64,000 nt of DNA from Duganella zoogloeoides (GTDB lineage: Bacteria; Pseudomonadota; Gammaproteobacteria; Burkholderiales; Burkholderiaceae_D), in contig NZ_CP140152.1 in the NCBI RefSeq assembly GCF_034479515.1, forward strand, positions 5,518,001 to 5,582,000, in the 5' to 3' direction. Below are positions 35,123 to 43,315 of this stretch, piece after piece. The position numbers were made by a program, and so were the translations under genes. The notes beneath the pieces are model-generated. The model saw only the letters and a program-made list of their open reading frames with translations. It searched no databases and was not told the origin of the DNA. How positions within the stretch are numbered: position 1 is the stretch's first letter; the number at the start of each line of letters is the position of its first letter.

Positions 35123-35142
35123 ATTTCTGTCATTACAGAAAT
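35123..35142. promoter_or_regulatory. Operator 2: ATTTCTGT-N4-ACAGAAAT
   Basis: It is identical in both arms to operator 1, with CATT as the spacer. It lies upstream of the predicted -35 element, so two bound dimers could bracket the promoter. No other gene reads out of this 147-base gap, and the chemoreceptor gene ends toward it. Confidence 0.7.
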
Positions 35143-35176
35143 AATAGAATTCCCCGCCAAAGATGTCAAGCGAATA

Positions 35177-36784
35177 TCAGGTCAGCGCCAGGTTACGGCT
35201 GGCTGACCGCGCCGGACGGCCCACGCTGGCGGCGCCGTCGATCTTGAAGATGCTCACCGTCTGCGCCAGCTCGGTGGCCTGGTCTTGCAGCGACTGGGTG
35301 GCGGCAGCGGCCTCTTCCACCAGCGCGGCATTTTGCTGGGTAACCTGGTCCATCTGGGCGATGGCCTGGTTGACCTGGTCGATACCCTCGCTCTGCTCGC
35401 GGCTGGCGGTGGCGATTTCACCGACGATCTGCGTAACCTGGTGGACGTTATCGACCAGCGTGTTCATGGTGGTGCCGGCTTTTTCCACCAGGTCGGTGCC
35501 GAGCTGGATTTTTTGTACCGAGGCGTCGATCAGCACCTTGATCTCCTTGGCGGCCGATGCCGAGCGCTGCGCCAGGTTGCGCACTTCCGAGGCCACCACC
35601 GCAAAGCCCCGGCCCTGCTCGCCGGCACGCGCCGCTTCCACCGCCGCGTTCAGGGCCAGGATGTTGGTCTGGAACGCAATGCCGTCGATCACGCCGGTGA
35701 TATCGACGATCTTGCGCGACGCTTCGTTGATGTCGTTCATGGTGGACACCACCTGCTGCATCACCTCGCCGCCATGGGCAGCCGTGCTCGACGCGCCTTC
35801 CACCAGGCCGCGCGCGTGCTGGGCGTTTTCCGAATTCTGCTTGACGGTGCTGGTCAGTTCCTCGATCGAAGCGGCGGTTTCCTCCAGCGAGCTGGCCTGG
35901 GTCTCGGTGCGCGACGACAGTTCCATGTTGCCGGAAGCGAGTTCGCGCGAGCCGCGGTCGATCATCTCGGCGCCGCCGCGCACGCGCGAGACGGTGCTCA
36001 GCAAATCGGTCTGCATGCGGGCGATCGCCTGCAGCAGACGCTTGACTTCGTTCTCGCCCGGCTCGTCGATATGGGCGGTCAGGTCGCCATGGGCCACCTG
36101 GTCGAGCAATACCACGGCGCGTTCGAGCGGATTCAGTACCACCGATTTCAGCAACAGGTGCACGCCCACCACCAGCACCAGCGCGCCCAGCAGGCCAAAG
36201 CCCACCAGCCATTTCACCAGCGTGTAGGCGCCCTGGCGCTCATCCATCAGCGCGGTCATCTGCTCGTCGCTGAGCTTCTGGTATTTTTCCAGCTGGGCCG
36301 AGAAGGTCGCGCCGGTCGGCGTCAGTTCCTTGAAGTTAATGGCGACATAAGCGTCGGAATCGCCCTTGGCCAGCGCGGCGGCAGCGCGGTCGAGCACCGC
36401 CGACTGCGCGCGGCCGGCCTCGATCAGCGATTTCTTCAACGCCGCATCCTCGCCCGGATAGGCGGCGGCTTTTTCATACTTGGCGATGTAGTCGAGTCCG
36501 CGCAGATAGGTCTTTTTGGCGGCCGCCTGCGCCGCTTCAAGGTCGGCCGGCGCGCCGCCATCCTTGACGATGGTATGGACCCGCGTCAGGGCCGAGCGGG
36601 TGCGGGTGGTGTCCTTGTAGGCATCGTTGATGGCGATGACCTGCATGCTGGTCTGGTACATGGTGGACATTGCCTGGTTGGCCTGGCCCAGGGCGTGGAC
36701 GCCAAGACCGGCGCCCGCCAGCAGCATCGCAGTAAATACCAGTAAAACGCCCAGCAAACTGGCGCGTACGGTCACGTTATTCAT
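35177..36784 (-). CDS. Methyl-accepting chemotaxis protein
   Basis: A 535-residue transmembrane chemoreceptor. A membrane segment at residues 7-29, a periplasmic four-helix-type sensor to about 187, a second membrane segment (187-209) and a HAMP domain are followed by the signalling domain. The conserved hairpin tip GIAFQTNILALNAAVEAARA is intact, and the receptor contacts CheA and CheW there. No CheR-tethering pentapeptide is seen at the C-terminus (RSASRNLALT). CAGGAG five bases upstream supports the ATG. It is a single gene between the GbsR operon and a MutS-like gene; the ligand is unknown. Confidence 0.95.
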   Translation of the reverse strand: MNNVTVRASLLGVLLVFTAMLLAGAGLGVHALGQANQAMSTMYQTSMQVIAINDAYKDTTRTRSALTRVHTIVKDGGAPADLEAAQAAAKKTYLRGLDYIAKYEKAAAYPGEDAALKKSLIEAGRAQSAVLDRAAAALAKGDSDAYVAINFKELTPTGATFSAQLEKYQKLSDEQMTALMDERQGAYTLVKWLVGFGLLGALVLVVGVHLLLKSVVLNPLERAVVLLDQVAHGDLTAHIDEPGENEVKRLLQAIARMQTDLLSTVSRVRGGAEMIDRGSRELASGNMELSSRTETQASSLEETAASIEELTSTVKQNSENAQHARGLVEGASSTAAHGGEVMQQVVSTMNDINEASRKIVDITGVIDGIAFQTNILALNAAVEAARAGEQGRGFAVVASEVRNLAQRSASAAKEIKVLIDASVQKIQLGTDLVEKAGTTMNTLVDNVHQVTQIVGEIATASREQSEGIDQVNQAIAQMDQVTQQNAALVEEAAAATQSLQDQATELAQTVSIFKIDGAASVGRPARSASRNLALT

Positions 36785-36813
36785 TGCATCTCCTGCATTC
36801 TTATCAATTTAGA

Positions 36814-36829
36814 ATTGCCTCTTGGCAAT
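36814..36829. promoter_or_regulatory. ATTGCC-N4-GGCAAT dyad upstream of the chemoreceptor gene
   Basis: A 6-bp dyad with a 4-base spacer lies just downstream of an extended -10 sequence, TGGTATATT (minus strand, 36851-36843), and 30 bases before the start codon. It could be an operator or a leader hairpin. No sigma-28 motility promoter was seen. Confidence 0.35.
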
Positions 36830-36903
36830 ACTGTGAAGCCCGAATATACCAAGAAATTGACATTTCGGGGTTGAAATCGGCTCATGCAGGAGCCTGGGCG
36901 TGG

Positions 36904-38394
36904 CTAATCCAGTACAGATTCGCACGCCTGCGGATAGGCCAGGTAATAGGTGGCCAACTTGTCGTGGACGCGGCCGGCCTTGGCCGCAAGCACGCCATCG
37001 ACATCGACCGTCGCCAGCAGGGACATACCATTGGTTTCCGTGAGCACGCCCGGCTCGACCTGCAGGCGGCCGTCCACGCGCGCCACGCACAGCGGCACCA
37101 GCCGCCGCGCCAACAGCGGCGCCAGGATCAAATTGTGCGACGACACCAGCACGCAGCCGGATTCGGCCAGCGTATCGAGCACCGCCGCCGAGCCGGAGAC
37201 CGATTCCAGCTGGTTGGTGCCACGGAAGATTTCATCGATGAGAAAGATGGCCGGCCCGCGCCGGGCCAGCGCCAGCAGTTCGCCGGCCCGCCGCACCTCG
37301 GCCATGTACAGGCTTTCGCCGCCTTCGAGCGTATCCTCGTTCTGCATGCTCGCGTACACGGGCAGGTCAGGCGTGACCGCAGCGTCGGCATAGCAAAAGC
37401 CGAACCCGCGCGCCGTAGCCAGGTTCAGGCCCACGGTGCGCAGCAAGGTGCTCTTGCCGATGCCGTTCTGGCCCGAGATGAAGGCGCCCCGGCCGTCCTC
37501 GCCCACCCGCAGCGACAGCGGCGCCGGCACCTCGAGCAAAGGATGCACGGCCAGCTCGAACGCAAAGCGGGCGGTATTCCCTGCCACGCCGGCAGCCCAG
37601 CAGAAGCGCGGCGTGCGCACCAGGTGCCGCGCCAGCGCCAGGTCCGCCTCGACCGTGGCCACGCGCACAAAGCTTGATCGCAGCAACGGCAGGTGAGCGG
37701 CCACCACCGCCCGGCTGGCGAAGTAGTGGCGTATATTGCGCAGCAGGACCCAGTCGCCATATTCCTGCAAGCCGGGCACAAAGCTCAGCGACAGCTGCCA
37801 CAGGCGGCGATTGAGCCGGGCGGCAGCAATGACGTCGGGCCGCAATGACGCCGCCACCGCATCGCCGAGGCCAGCGAGTGACGCATGGGTACGCAGCATG
37901 TGGCCGATGGCATCGAGCTGCAATTGCCAGTTGGCGGCGACGTACTGCAAGCGCATCTGGATCGCCATCAGCAGCAGCCACAGCGCGGCGGCCACACCCC
38001 ACCACGGCAACGCCCCCGTCACCAGCGCCAGCGCGACTGCGACCATGAATCCCAGCGGCAGCGCACCCAGCCACCGTGCCCAGCGCGGCGTTGGCGCCAG
38101 CGGCGGGCCGAACAGGGTTTCGCTCACTTCGCTTTCGGCCCTGCGCAGGCCCTCGCACGCCGCCTGCACGCGCTGACGCGCGGCGTCATCGGCCACCAGC
38201 ACGCGCACGTGTGGCGTGCGCGCGGAAGTATCGATGGCACAGGGCGCCTGCAAGCGCCGGTACAGTTCCTGCTGGCCGAAAATACTGGTCTGCGGCGCCA
38301 GGCAGGCGCTGTACTGCGGCAACATCAAATCATCCCAGGTCTGGACATCGAGCGCGTCTGCCTCGCCGTGCACCAGGCGCTGATACTGCGCCAC
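36904..38394 (-). CDS. Membrane-associated MutS-like ATPase, N-terminus out of frame
   Basis: A 496-residue product with two or three hydrophobic segments around residues 108-145 and a C-terminal MutS-type ATPase domain. Walker A GQNGIGKST is near residue 307, then YMAEVRRAGELLALA, Walker B IFLIDEIFRGTNQLES and VLVSSHN. It lacks mismatch-recognition and lever domains, so a mismatch-repair role is doubtful. The first in-frame start is a GTG at 38394 with no good ribosome binding site. A 23-codon start in another frame (38485-38417) joins it exactly if one base is removed at 38416, so the gene looks frameshifted. The rest is intact. Confidence 0.82.
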   Translation of the reverse strand: MAQYQRLVHGEADALDVQTWDDLMLPQYSACLAPQTSIFGQQELYRRLQAPCAIDTSARTPHVRVLVADDAARQRVQAACEGLRRAESEVSETLFGPPLAPTPRWARWLGALPLGFMVAVALALVTGALPWWGVAAALWLLLMAIQMRLQYVAANWQLQLDAIGHMLRTHASLAGLGDAVAASLRPDVIAAARLNRRLWQLSLSFVPGLQEYGDWVLLRNIRHYFASRAVVAAHLPLLRSSFVRVATVEADLALARHLVRTPRFCWAAGVAGNTARFAFELAVHPLLEVPAPLSLRVGEDGRGAFISGQNGIGKSTLLRTVGLNLATARGFGFCYADAAVTPDLPVYASMQNEDTLEGGESLYMAEVRRAGELLALARRGPAIFLIDEIFRGTNQLESVSGSAAVLDTLAESGCVLVSSHNLILAPLLARRLVPLCVARVDGRLQVEPGVLTETNGMSLLATVDVDGVLAAKAGRVHDKLATYYLAYPQACESVLD

Positions 38395-38416
38395 CTTGCT
38401 GGCGGCGAAATGGAAG

Positions 38417-38485
38417 GTCGGTGACCGGCGCCAGCGCGGGAAGCGCCAGATTGATCAGGCTGGTAAGACGAGCGAACAGCGGCAT
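38417..38485 (-). other. Displaced N-terminal codons of the MutS-like gene
   Basis: ATG at 38485 opens MPLFARLTSLINLALPALAP followed by VTD, then the frame leaves the ATPase frame. Dropping one C of the minus-strand GACC (position 38416 or 38417) continues it as FHFAASKVAQYQR into the main product, giving 526 residues. This could be a true mutation, a programmed shift or a sequencing error. Confidence 0.6.
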
Positions 38486-38574
38486 GGGGTGCTTAAAAGT
38501 TTCGAATGAACATCAATTGGTGGTGATTGGCAGAATATCAAGATGACAATGACAATGCCGCCCGTGGGCAGGGA

Positions 38575-38627
38575 GTCCGGACGGACAGCCCCCCGGACAC
38601 CACCGGACACTCGCGGACACCGGACAC
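38575..38627 (+). promoter_or_regulatory. Phased CGGACAC repeats, likely enhancer of the sigma-54 promoter
   Basis: CGGACAC occurs at 38594, 38604, 38614 and 38621, with CGGACAG at 38582 and the dyad GTCCGGAC at 38575-38582. Most copies are 10-12 bases apart, about one helical turn, so a protein would meet them on one face. They lie upstream of the sigma-54 promoter, where NtrC-type activators bind. The response regulator of this operon is the natural candidate. Confidence 0.65.
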
Positions 38628-38665
38628 ATCACTGCTAAACCCAATCAAATCAAGCACTTAGAATC

Positions 38666-38681
38666 TGGCACGAATACTGCA
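38666..38681 (+). promoter_or_regulatory. Sigma-54 promoter of the export operon
   Basis: TGGCACG-AATA-CTGCA matches the -24/-12 consensus TGGCACG-N4-TTGCA with one mismatch and has the obligatory GG-N10-GC spacing. Transcription would begin near 38691, 25 bases before the membrane-fusion protein start codon. Confidence 0.8.
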
Positions 38682-38715
38682 TAAACGCTACTTATTGAAT
38701 CTTTATGCAACCGCC

Positions 38716-39984
38716 ATGATCCGAGACACTTCACACCAGGACGCCGTCATCACCGCCCCCAAGGGCCAGCAAACCAGGCGCCGCCTGGCCATCGCCGCCG
38801 GCATCGCCCTGCTGCTGGCAGCCGGCTACTACCTGGTCCACACCTGGCGCGACACCGACCATTCGGTCTCGATCGCCCGCCTCCGCATCGCCGAAGTGGG
38901 CCGGGGCACGCTGGTGCGCGACGCTGCCGTCAATGGCCGCATCGTCGCCGCCGTCAGCCCCACCCTGTACGCCACGTCGGCCGCCACCGTCACCCTGAAG
39001 GTGGCGGCGGGCGACACCGTCAAAAAGAACGATGTGCTGGCCGTGCTCGAATCGCCCGACCTGGCCGATGCCCTCAAGCGAGAACAGTCGGCTTACGCCC
39101 AGATCGAAGCCGACGTGGCGCGCCAGCGCATCCTGGCGCGCAAGCAGCAATTGCTGGCGCGGCGCGATGCCGACACCGCAGAGATCGACCGCCTGTCCGC
39201 GCAGCGCACGCTCGAGCGCTACGACGCCGTGGCCAACGACGGCATCGTCGCCAAGATCGACTACCAGAAAGCGAAAGACGCGCTCAACTCGGCCCAGATC
39301 CGCGCCCGCCACGCCGGCCAGGCCGCCGAACTGGAAGGCGACAACGTGGCGCTGGAACTGCAATCGAAAATCAAGCAGCTGGAACAGCAGCGCATGATCC
39401 TGTCGAACGCCCAGCGCCGGGTCGATGAGCTGACCGTGCGTGCGCCGGTCGATGGCTTCATCGGCACGCTGTCGGTGGCCAACCGCAGCGTGGTGCCGCT
39501 CAACACGCCGTTGATGACGCTGGTCGATCTGTCGCAGCTGGAAGTGGAACTGGAAGTACCGGAAACCTACGTGGCCGACATGGGCCTGGGCATGCGCGCC
39601 GAGATCAACTACGGCACCGGCAACGCCACCGGCAAGCTCTCGGCGCTGTCGCCCGAGGTGGTCAAGAACCAGGTGCTGGCGCGCGTGCGCTTCGATGGCA
39701 AGCAGCCGGCCGGCCTGCGCCAGAACCAGCGCGTGACCGCGCGCCTGTTGATCGACGAAAAACCCAACGCGCTGATCGTGCAGCGCGGTCCGTTCGTGGA
39801 ATCCGAAGGCGGCCGCTACGCTTACGTGGTGCGCGACGGCGTCGTGATCCGCACCGCTATCCGCCTGGGCGCCACCAGCGTCACCGCCGTGGAAATTCTC
39901 GACGGTCTGAAACAGGGTGACAAGATCGTCATTGCCGGCAGCGAGACGTTCGAGAACGCCGCCCGCATCTCCATCAACAATTAA
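38716..39984 (+). CDS. HlyD-type periplasmic adaptor (membrane-fusion) protein
   Basis: A 422-residue adaptor linking an inner-membrane ABC exporter to an outer-membrane channel. It has one N-terminal membrane segment (residues about 24-41), a split lipoyl domain, a long coiled-coil hairpin at about 110-235 rich in Gln, Ala, Arg and Glu, and beta-barrel and membrane-proximal domains. RAPVDGFIGTLSVANRSVVP marks the return lipoyl half. It is the first gene after the sigma-54 promoter and 17 bases before the ATPase gene. No outer-membrane TolC-like gene is in the operon, so a shared one is presumably used. Confidence 0.9.
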   Translation: MIRDTSHQDAVITAPKGQQTRRRLAIAAGIALLLAAGYYLVHTWRDTDHSVSIARLRIAEVGRGTLVRDAAVNGRIVAAVSPTLYATSAATVTLKVAAGDTVKKNDVLAVLESPDLADALKREQSAYAQIEADVARQRILARKQQLLARRDADTAEIDRLSAQRTLERYDAVANDGIVAKIDYQKAKDALNSAQIRARHAGQAAELEGDNVALELQSKIKQLEQQRMILSNAQRRVDELTVRAPVDGFIGTLSVANRSVVPLNTPLMTLVDLSQLEVELEVPETYVADMGLGMRAEINYGTGNATGKLSALSPEVVKNQVLARVRFDGKQPAGLRQNQRVTARLLIDEKPNALIVQRGPFVESEGGRYAYVVRDGVVIRTAIRLGATSVTAVEILDGLKQGDKIVIAGSETFENAARISINN

Positions 39985-40001
39985 CCAACCCGAGGCCCAC
40001 C

Positions 40002-40709
40002 ATGCTGCGCATGCATAACCTGAGCAAAGTCTACCGCACCCACATGATCGAAACCCACGCGCTGCGCGGCTTCGAGATCCATGTCGAGCAGGGCGAATTC
40101 GTCACCGTCACCGGCCCGTCCGGCTCCGGCAAGACCAGCTTTTTGAACATCGCCGGCCTGCTCGAGGAGTTCACCGACGGTGAATACATCCTCGACGGCG
40201 TCAACGTCAAGGGCATGGACGACAGCGCCCGCTCGCGCCTGCGCAACGAAAAGCTCGGCTTCATCTTCCAGGGTTTTAACCTGATCCCCGACCTGTCGCT
40301 GTTCGACAACGTCGATGTGCCGCTGCGCTACCGCGGCTTCAACCGCGCCGAGCGAAAGGAACGCATCGAGGATGCACTGGCCAAGGTGGGCCTGGCGTCG
40401 CGCATGAAGCACTACCCGGCCGAACTGTCGGGCGGCCAGCAGCAACGGGTGGCGATCGCCCGCGCGCTGGCCGGCTCGCCCAGGCTGCTGCTGGCCGACG
40501 AGCCGACCGGCAACCTCGACACGCAAATGGCGCGCGGCGTGATGGAACTGCTCGAAGAAATCAATGCCCAGGGCACCACCATCCTGATGGTCACCCACGA
40601 TCCCGAACTGGCCGAACGCACGCGCCGCAACGTCCACATCATCGACGGCCAGGTCTCGGACCTGGTGCGCAAGGGTCCGTCCTTGTATGACACCAGCAAC
40701 GTGGCTTGA
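40002..40709 (+). CDS. ABC transporter ATP-binding protein (MacB/LolD type)
   Basis: The 235-residue ATPase has Walker A GPSGSGKT (38-45), signature LSGGQQQRVAIARALAG, Walker B LLLADEPTGNLD and the switch His in MVTHDPELAE. This is the subgroup that works with FtsX-fold permeases, as in MacB and LolCDE. It lies between the adaptor and the first permease, 9 bases before the latter. It powers mechanotransmission rather than classical alternating access, as known for MacB. Confidence 0.95.
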   Translation: MLRMHNLSKVYRTHMIETHALRGFEIHVEQGEFVTVTGPSGSGKTSFLNIAGLLEEFTDGEYILDGVNVKGMDDSARSRLRNEKLGFIFQGFNLIPDLSLFDNVDVPLRYRGFNRAERKERIEDALAKVGLASRMKHYPAELSGGQQQRVAIARALAGSPRLLLADEPTGNLDTQMARGVMELLEEINAQGTTILMVTHDPELAERTRRNVHIIDGQVSDLVRKGPSLYDTSNVA

Positions 40710-40718
40710 GGAGATCCC

Positions 40719-42035
40719 ATGTTCCAGTATTATTTTCTGCTCGGCCTGCGCAGCCTGCGCCGCAACCCGGCGCTGACCGCGCTGCTGGTGCTCACGCTGG
40801 CCGTCGGCGTGGCCGCCAGCATCGCCACGCTGACCATCCTGCACGTGATGTCGGGCGACCCCATTCCGCTTAAAAGCGACCGCCTGTTCGTGCCGACACT
40901 CGACAACGGCCCGCTGGCCGGCTACAAGCCCGGCGACGACGCCAACGATGACCAGCTCAGCTACATCGATGCGCGCAACCTGCTCAATGCCAAGATCGGC
41001 GAACGGCGCACGGCGCTGTTCGGCGTGGCCGGCCCGGTGGAGTCGGAACGCACCGACCTGGGCGTGTTCACCGCCGGCGGCGAGGCGGTCACGGCCGACT
41101 TCTTCCCGATGTTCGACGCGCCGTTCCGCCACGGCCAGCCGTGGAGCGCGCTCGAGGACAAGGCCGGCGCTGCCGTGATCGTGCTCAGCAGCCAACTGGC
41201 CGCCAAGCTGTACGGCGACGCCTCGCCGGTCGGACGCCGCCTGCGCATCGCCGGCCATGCCTACCAGGTCATCGGCGTGCTGGAGAAATGGACCGTGGTG
41301 CCGCGCTTTCACCACATCATCGGCAACAACGGCGGCGCCTTCAGCGAGGAAGATGAATTCTTCGTCCCGCTGACCACGGCAATCGCGCACCAGATTGGAC
41401 GCAACGGCAGCTCGGGCTGCACCACGGACCCCGGCGCCGGCTACCAGGCCTTTGTCGATTCGGAATGTACCTGGCTGCACTTCTGGTTCGAGCTGGCAAG
41501 CCGCAGCGACCGGCCCGCGCTGCAAAGCTTCCTCGACAGCTACGCCGCCGAACAGCGCAAGCTGGGCCGCATGCAGCGCCAGGCGCCCAACAAGCTGTAC
41601 GACGTGCGCGAATGGCTCGACTACCTGAAAGTGGTGGGCAACGACAACAAGCTGTCGGCCTGGCTGGCGTTCGGCTTCCTGTTGCTGTGCCTGGTCAACA
41701 CGATCGGCCTGCTGCTGGCCAAGTTCTCGGTGCGCGCACCCGAGGTGGGCATCCGTCGCGCGCTGGGCGCGTCGCGCCGCGAGATCTTCTACCAGTTCCT
41801 TCTCGAGAGCACGGTGGTGGGCCTGGCCGGCGGCATGCTGGGCCTGCTGCTGGCGTTCGGCGCGCTGGCCCTGATCGCCATGCAATCGAAGGAACTGACC
41901 AGGGTCGCGCACATGGACTGGATCATGCTGCTGACCACGTTTGCGCTGGCGGTGGCTGCCGCCATCCTGGCCGGCCTGCTGCCCACCTGGCGCGCCTGCC
42001 AGGTCACGCCGGCCCTGCAACTGAAATCACAATAA
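40719..42035 (+). CDS. FtsX/MacB-like ABC permease 1
   Basis: The 438-residue permease has an N-terminal membrane segment (NPALTALLVLTLAVGVAASI), a large periplasmic MacB-type domain (residues about 45-300) and three C-terminal membrane segments beginning near LSAWLAFGFLLLCLVNTIGL. The coupling region VGIRRALGASRREIFYQFLL is conserved. GGAG is seven bases upstream. It probably pairs with permease 2 as a heterodimer, since each is encoded once and neither is fused to an ATPase. Confidence 0.92.
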   Translation: MFQYYFLLGLRSLRRNPALTALLVLTLAVGVAASIATLTILHVMSGDPIPLKSDRLFVPTLDNGPLAGYKPGDDANDDQLSYIDARNLLNAKIGERRTALFGVAGPVESERTDLGVFTAGGEAVTADFFPMFDAPFRHGQPWSALEDKAGAAVIVLSSQLAAKLYGDASPVGRRLRIAGHAYQVIGVLEKWTVVPRFHHIIGNNGGAFSEEDEFFVPLTTAIAHQIGRNGSSGCTTDPGAGYQAFVDSECTWLHFWFELASRSDRPALQSFLDSYAAEQRKLGRMQRQAPNKLYDVREWLDYLKVVGNDNKLSAWLAFGFLLLCLVNTIGLLLAKFSVRAPEVGIRRALGASRREIFYQFLLESTVVGLAGGMLGLLLAFGALALIAMQSKELTRVAHMDWIMLLTTFALAVAAAILAGLLPTWRACQVTPALQLKSQ

Positions 42036-42044
42036 GGACTTCCC

Positions 42045-43277
42045 ATGGCACATCCGATCCTTTCCGCGCTGTGGCGCAACAAGACCGGCCCGCTGCTGGT
42101 GGCCACCCAGGTGGCGCTGAGCTTGGCCATCCTGGCCAACGCGCTGTACATCGTGCAGGTGCGCCAGGCCGTGGCGGCGCGGCCATCGGGCGTGGCCCAC
42201 GAGCAGCAGATCTTCGGCGTGGAAGTGCGCCGCATGGGCGTGGGCACGCACCAGGACGAGCTGGCGCTGCAGCGGCGCGAGACAGCTACGCTGCGCGCGG
42301 TGGCCGGCGTGCAGGCGGCCGCTGCCACCACCCAGGCGCCGCTCACGCGCTCGGGCAACTACAGCGGCCTGACCACCGACCGCAAGCAGGTGGTCATGCA
42401 AGCCAATACCACCAACTACATGGTGGGCGACTCGATCGTGCAGGCCTGGGAACTGCAACTGGTGGCCGGGCGCGATTTCCTGCCCAACGAGTATGTCGAG
42501 ATCGACATGAACACCAGCAAGGAGTCGCCGCGCGTGGCCATTATCACCCAGGCGCTGGCGCGCAAGCTGTTTCCCGGCGTCGACAATGTCGTGGGCAAAA
42601 TTTTTTATAATGGCAATGGCGTTTCGGCGCGCGAACTGCAAGTCGTCGGCGTGGTCGAGCGCCTGCAAACGCCGGCCGCGCAGATCGACGAACGCGGCGA
42701 ATTCTCCACCATCGTGCCGGTCCGCCTGACCGGCATGCCCGGCAGCGACTACACGGTGCGCGCCGAACCGGGCCAGCGCGACCGCGTGATGAAGGAAGTG
42801 GAAGCAGCATTGCGCGCGGCCTCGCCCACGCCGATCATCGTACGCACCAAGAGCTTCGAGGAATTCCGCAGCCTGCGCTACCGCGCCGATTACGCCATGG
42901 CCTGGATGCTGGTCACCGTCAGCGTGCTGCTGCTCTTGATCACCGCCAGCGGCATCGTCGGCATGGCCAGCCTGTGGGTCACGCAGCGGCGCAAGCAGAT
43001 CGGCGTGCGCCGCGCGCTCGGTGCCCGGCGCGTGGACATCCTGCGCTACTTCCTGGCCGAGAACTTCATGATCACCAGCGCCGGCGTGGTGGCCGGCGTG
43101 CTGCTGGGGCTGGGTCTGAACCAACTGCTGGTCAGTCAGCTTGAATTGCCACGCCTGCCACCAGTGTACCTGGCGGGCGGCGCCGTCCTGCTGTGGCTGC
43201 TGGGCCTGGCCGCCGTGTACGGCCCGGCCTGGCGCGCAGCCAGCATCTCGCCAGCTACCGCCACCCGCAGCGCATGA
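42045..43277 (+). CDS. FtsX/MacB-like ABC permease 2
   Basis: The 410-residue permease has the same layout as its neighbour: an N-terminal membrane segment, a periplasmic domain, and three C-terminal segments. The coupling helix QIGVRRALGARRVDILRYFL follows. It begins nine bases after permease 1, with AAGGA seven bases before its ATG. The periplasmic domain is shorter than that of permease 1. The exported compound is unknown; MacAB-like systems move peptides, lipoproteins or amphipathic antibiotics. Confidence 0.92.
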   Translation: MAHPILSALWRNKTGPLLVATQVALSLAILANALYIVQVRQAVAARPSGVAHEQQIFGVEVRRMGVGTHQDELALQRRETATLRAVAGVQAAAATTQAPLTRSGNYSGLTTDRKQVVMQANTTNYMVGDSIVQAWELQLVAGRDFLPNEYVEIDMNTSKESPRVAIITQALARKLFPGVDNVVGKIFYNGNGVSARELQVVGVVERLQTPAAQIDERGEFSTIVPVRLTGMPGSDYTVRAEPGQRDRVMKEVEAALRAASPTPIIVRTKSFEEFRSLRYRADYAMAWMLVTVSVLLLLITASGIVGMASLWVTQRRKQIGVRRALGARRVDILRYFLAENFMITSAGVVAGVLLGLGLNQLLVSQLELPRLPPVYLAGGAVLLWLLGLAAVYGPAWRAASISPATATRSA

Positions 43278-43315
43278 CCGGCCACAGGATGGGAAGGCAA
43301 TGTTATGCTTACAGC

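Noticed and set aside
36904-38485. Calling the MutS-like gene a DNA mismatch repair MutS
   Set aside because: Only the ATPase domain is shared. Mismatch-binding and clamp domains are missing and membrane segments are present, so a repair role is not supported.
38582-38627. CRISPR-like short repeats
   Set aside because: The CGGACAC units are only seven bases, with spacers of zero to five bases and no cas genes. They fit an activator-binding array before a sigma-54 promoter far better.
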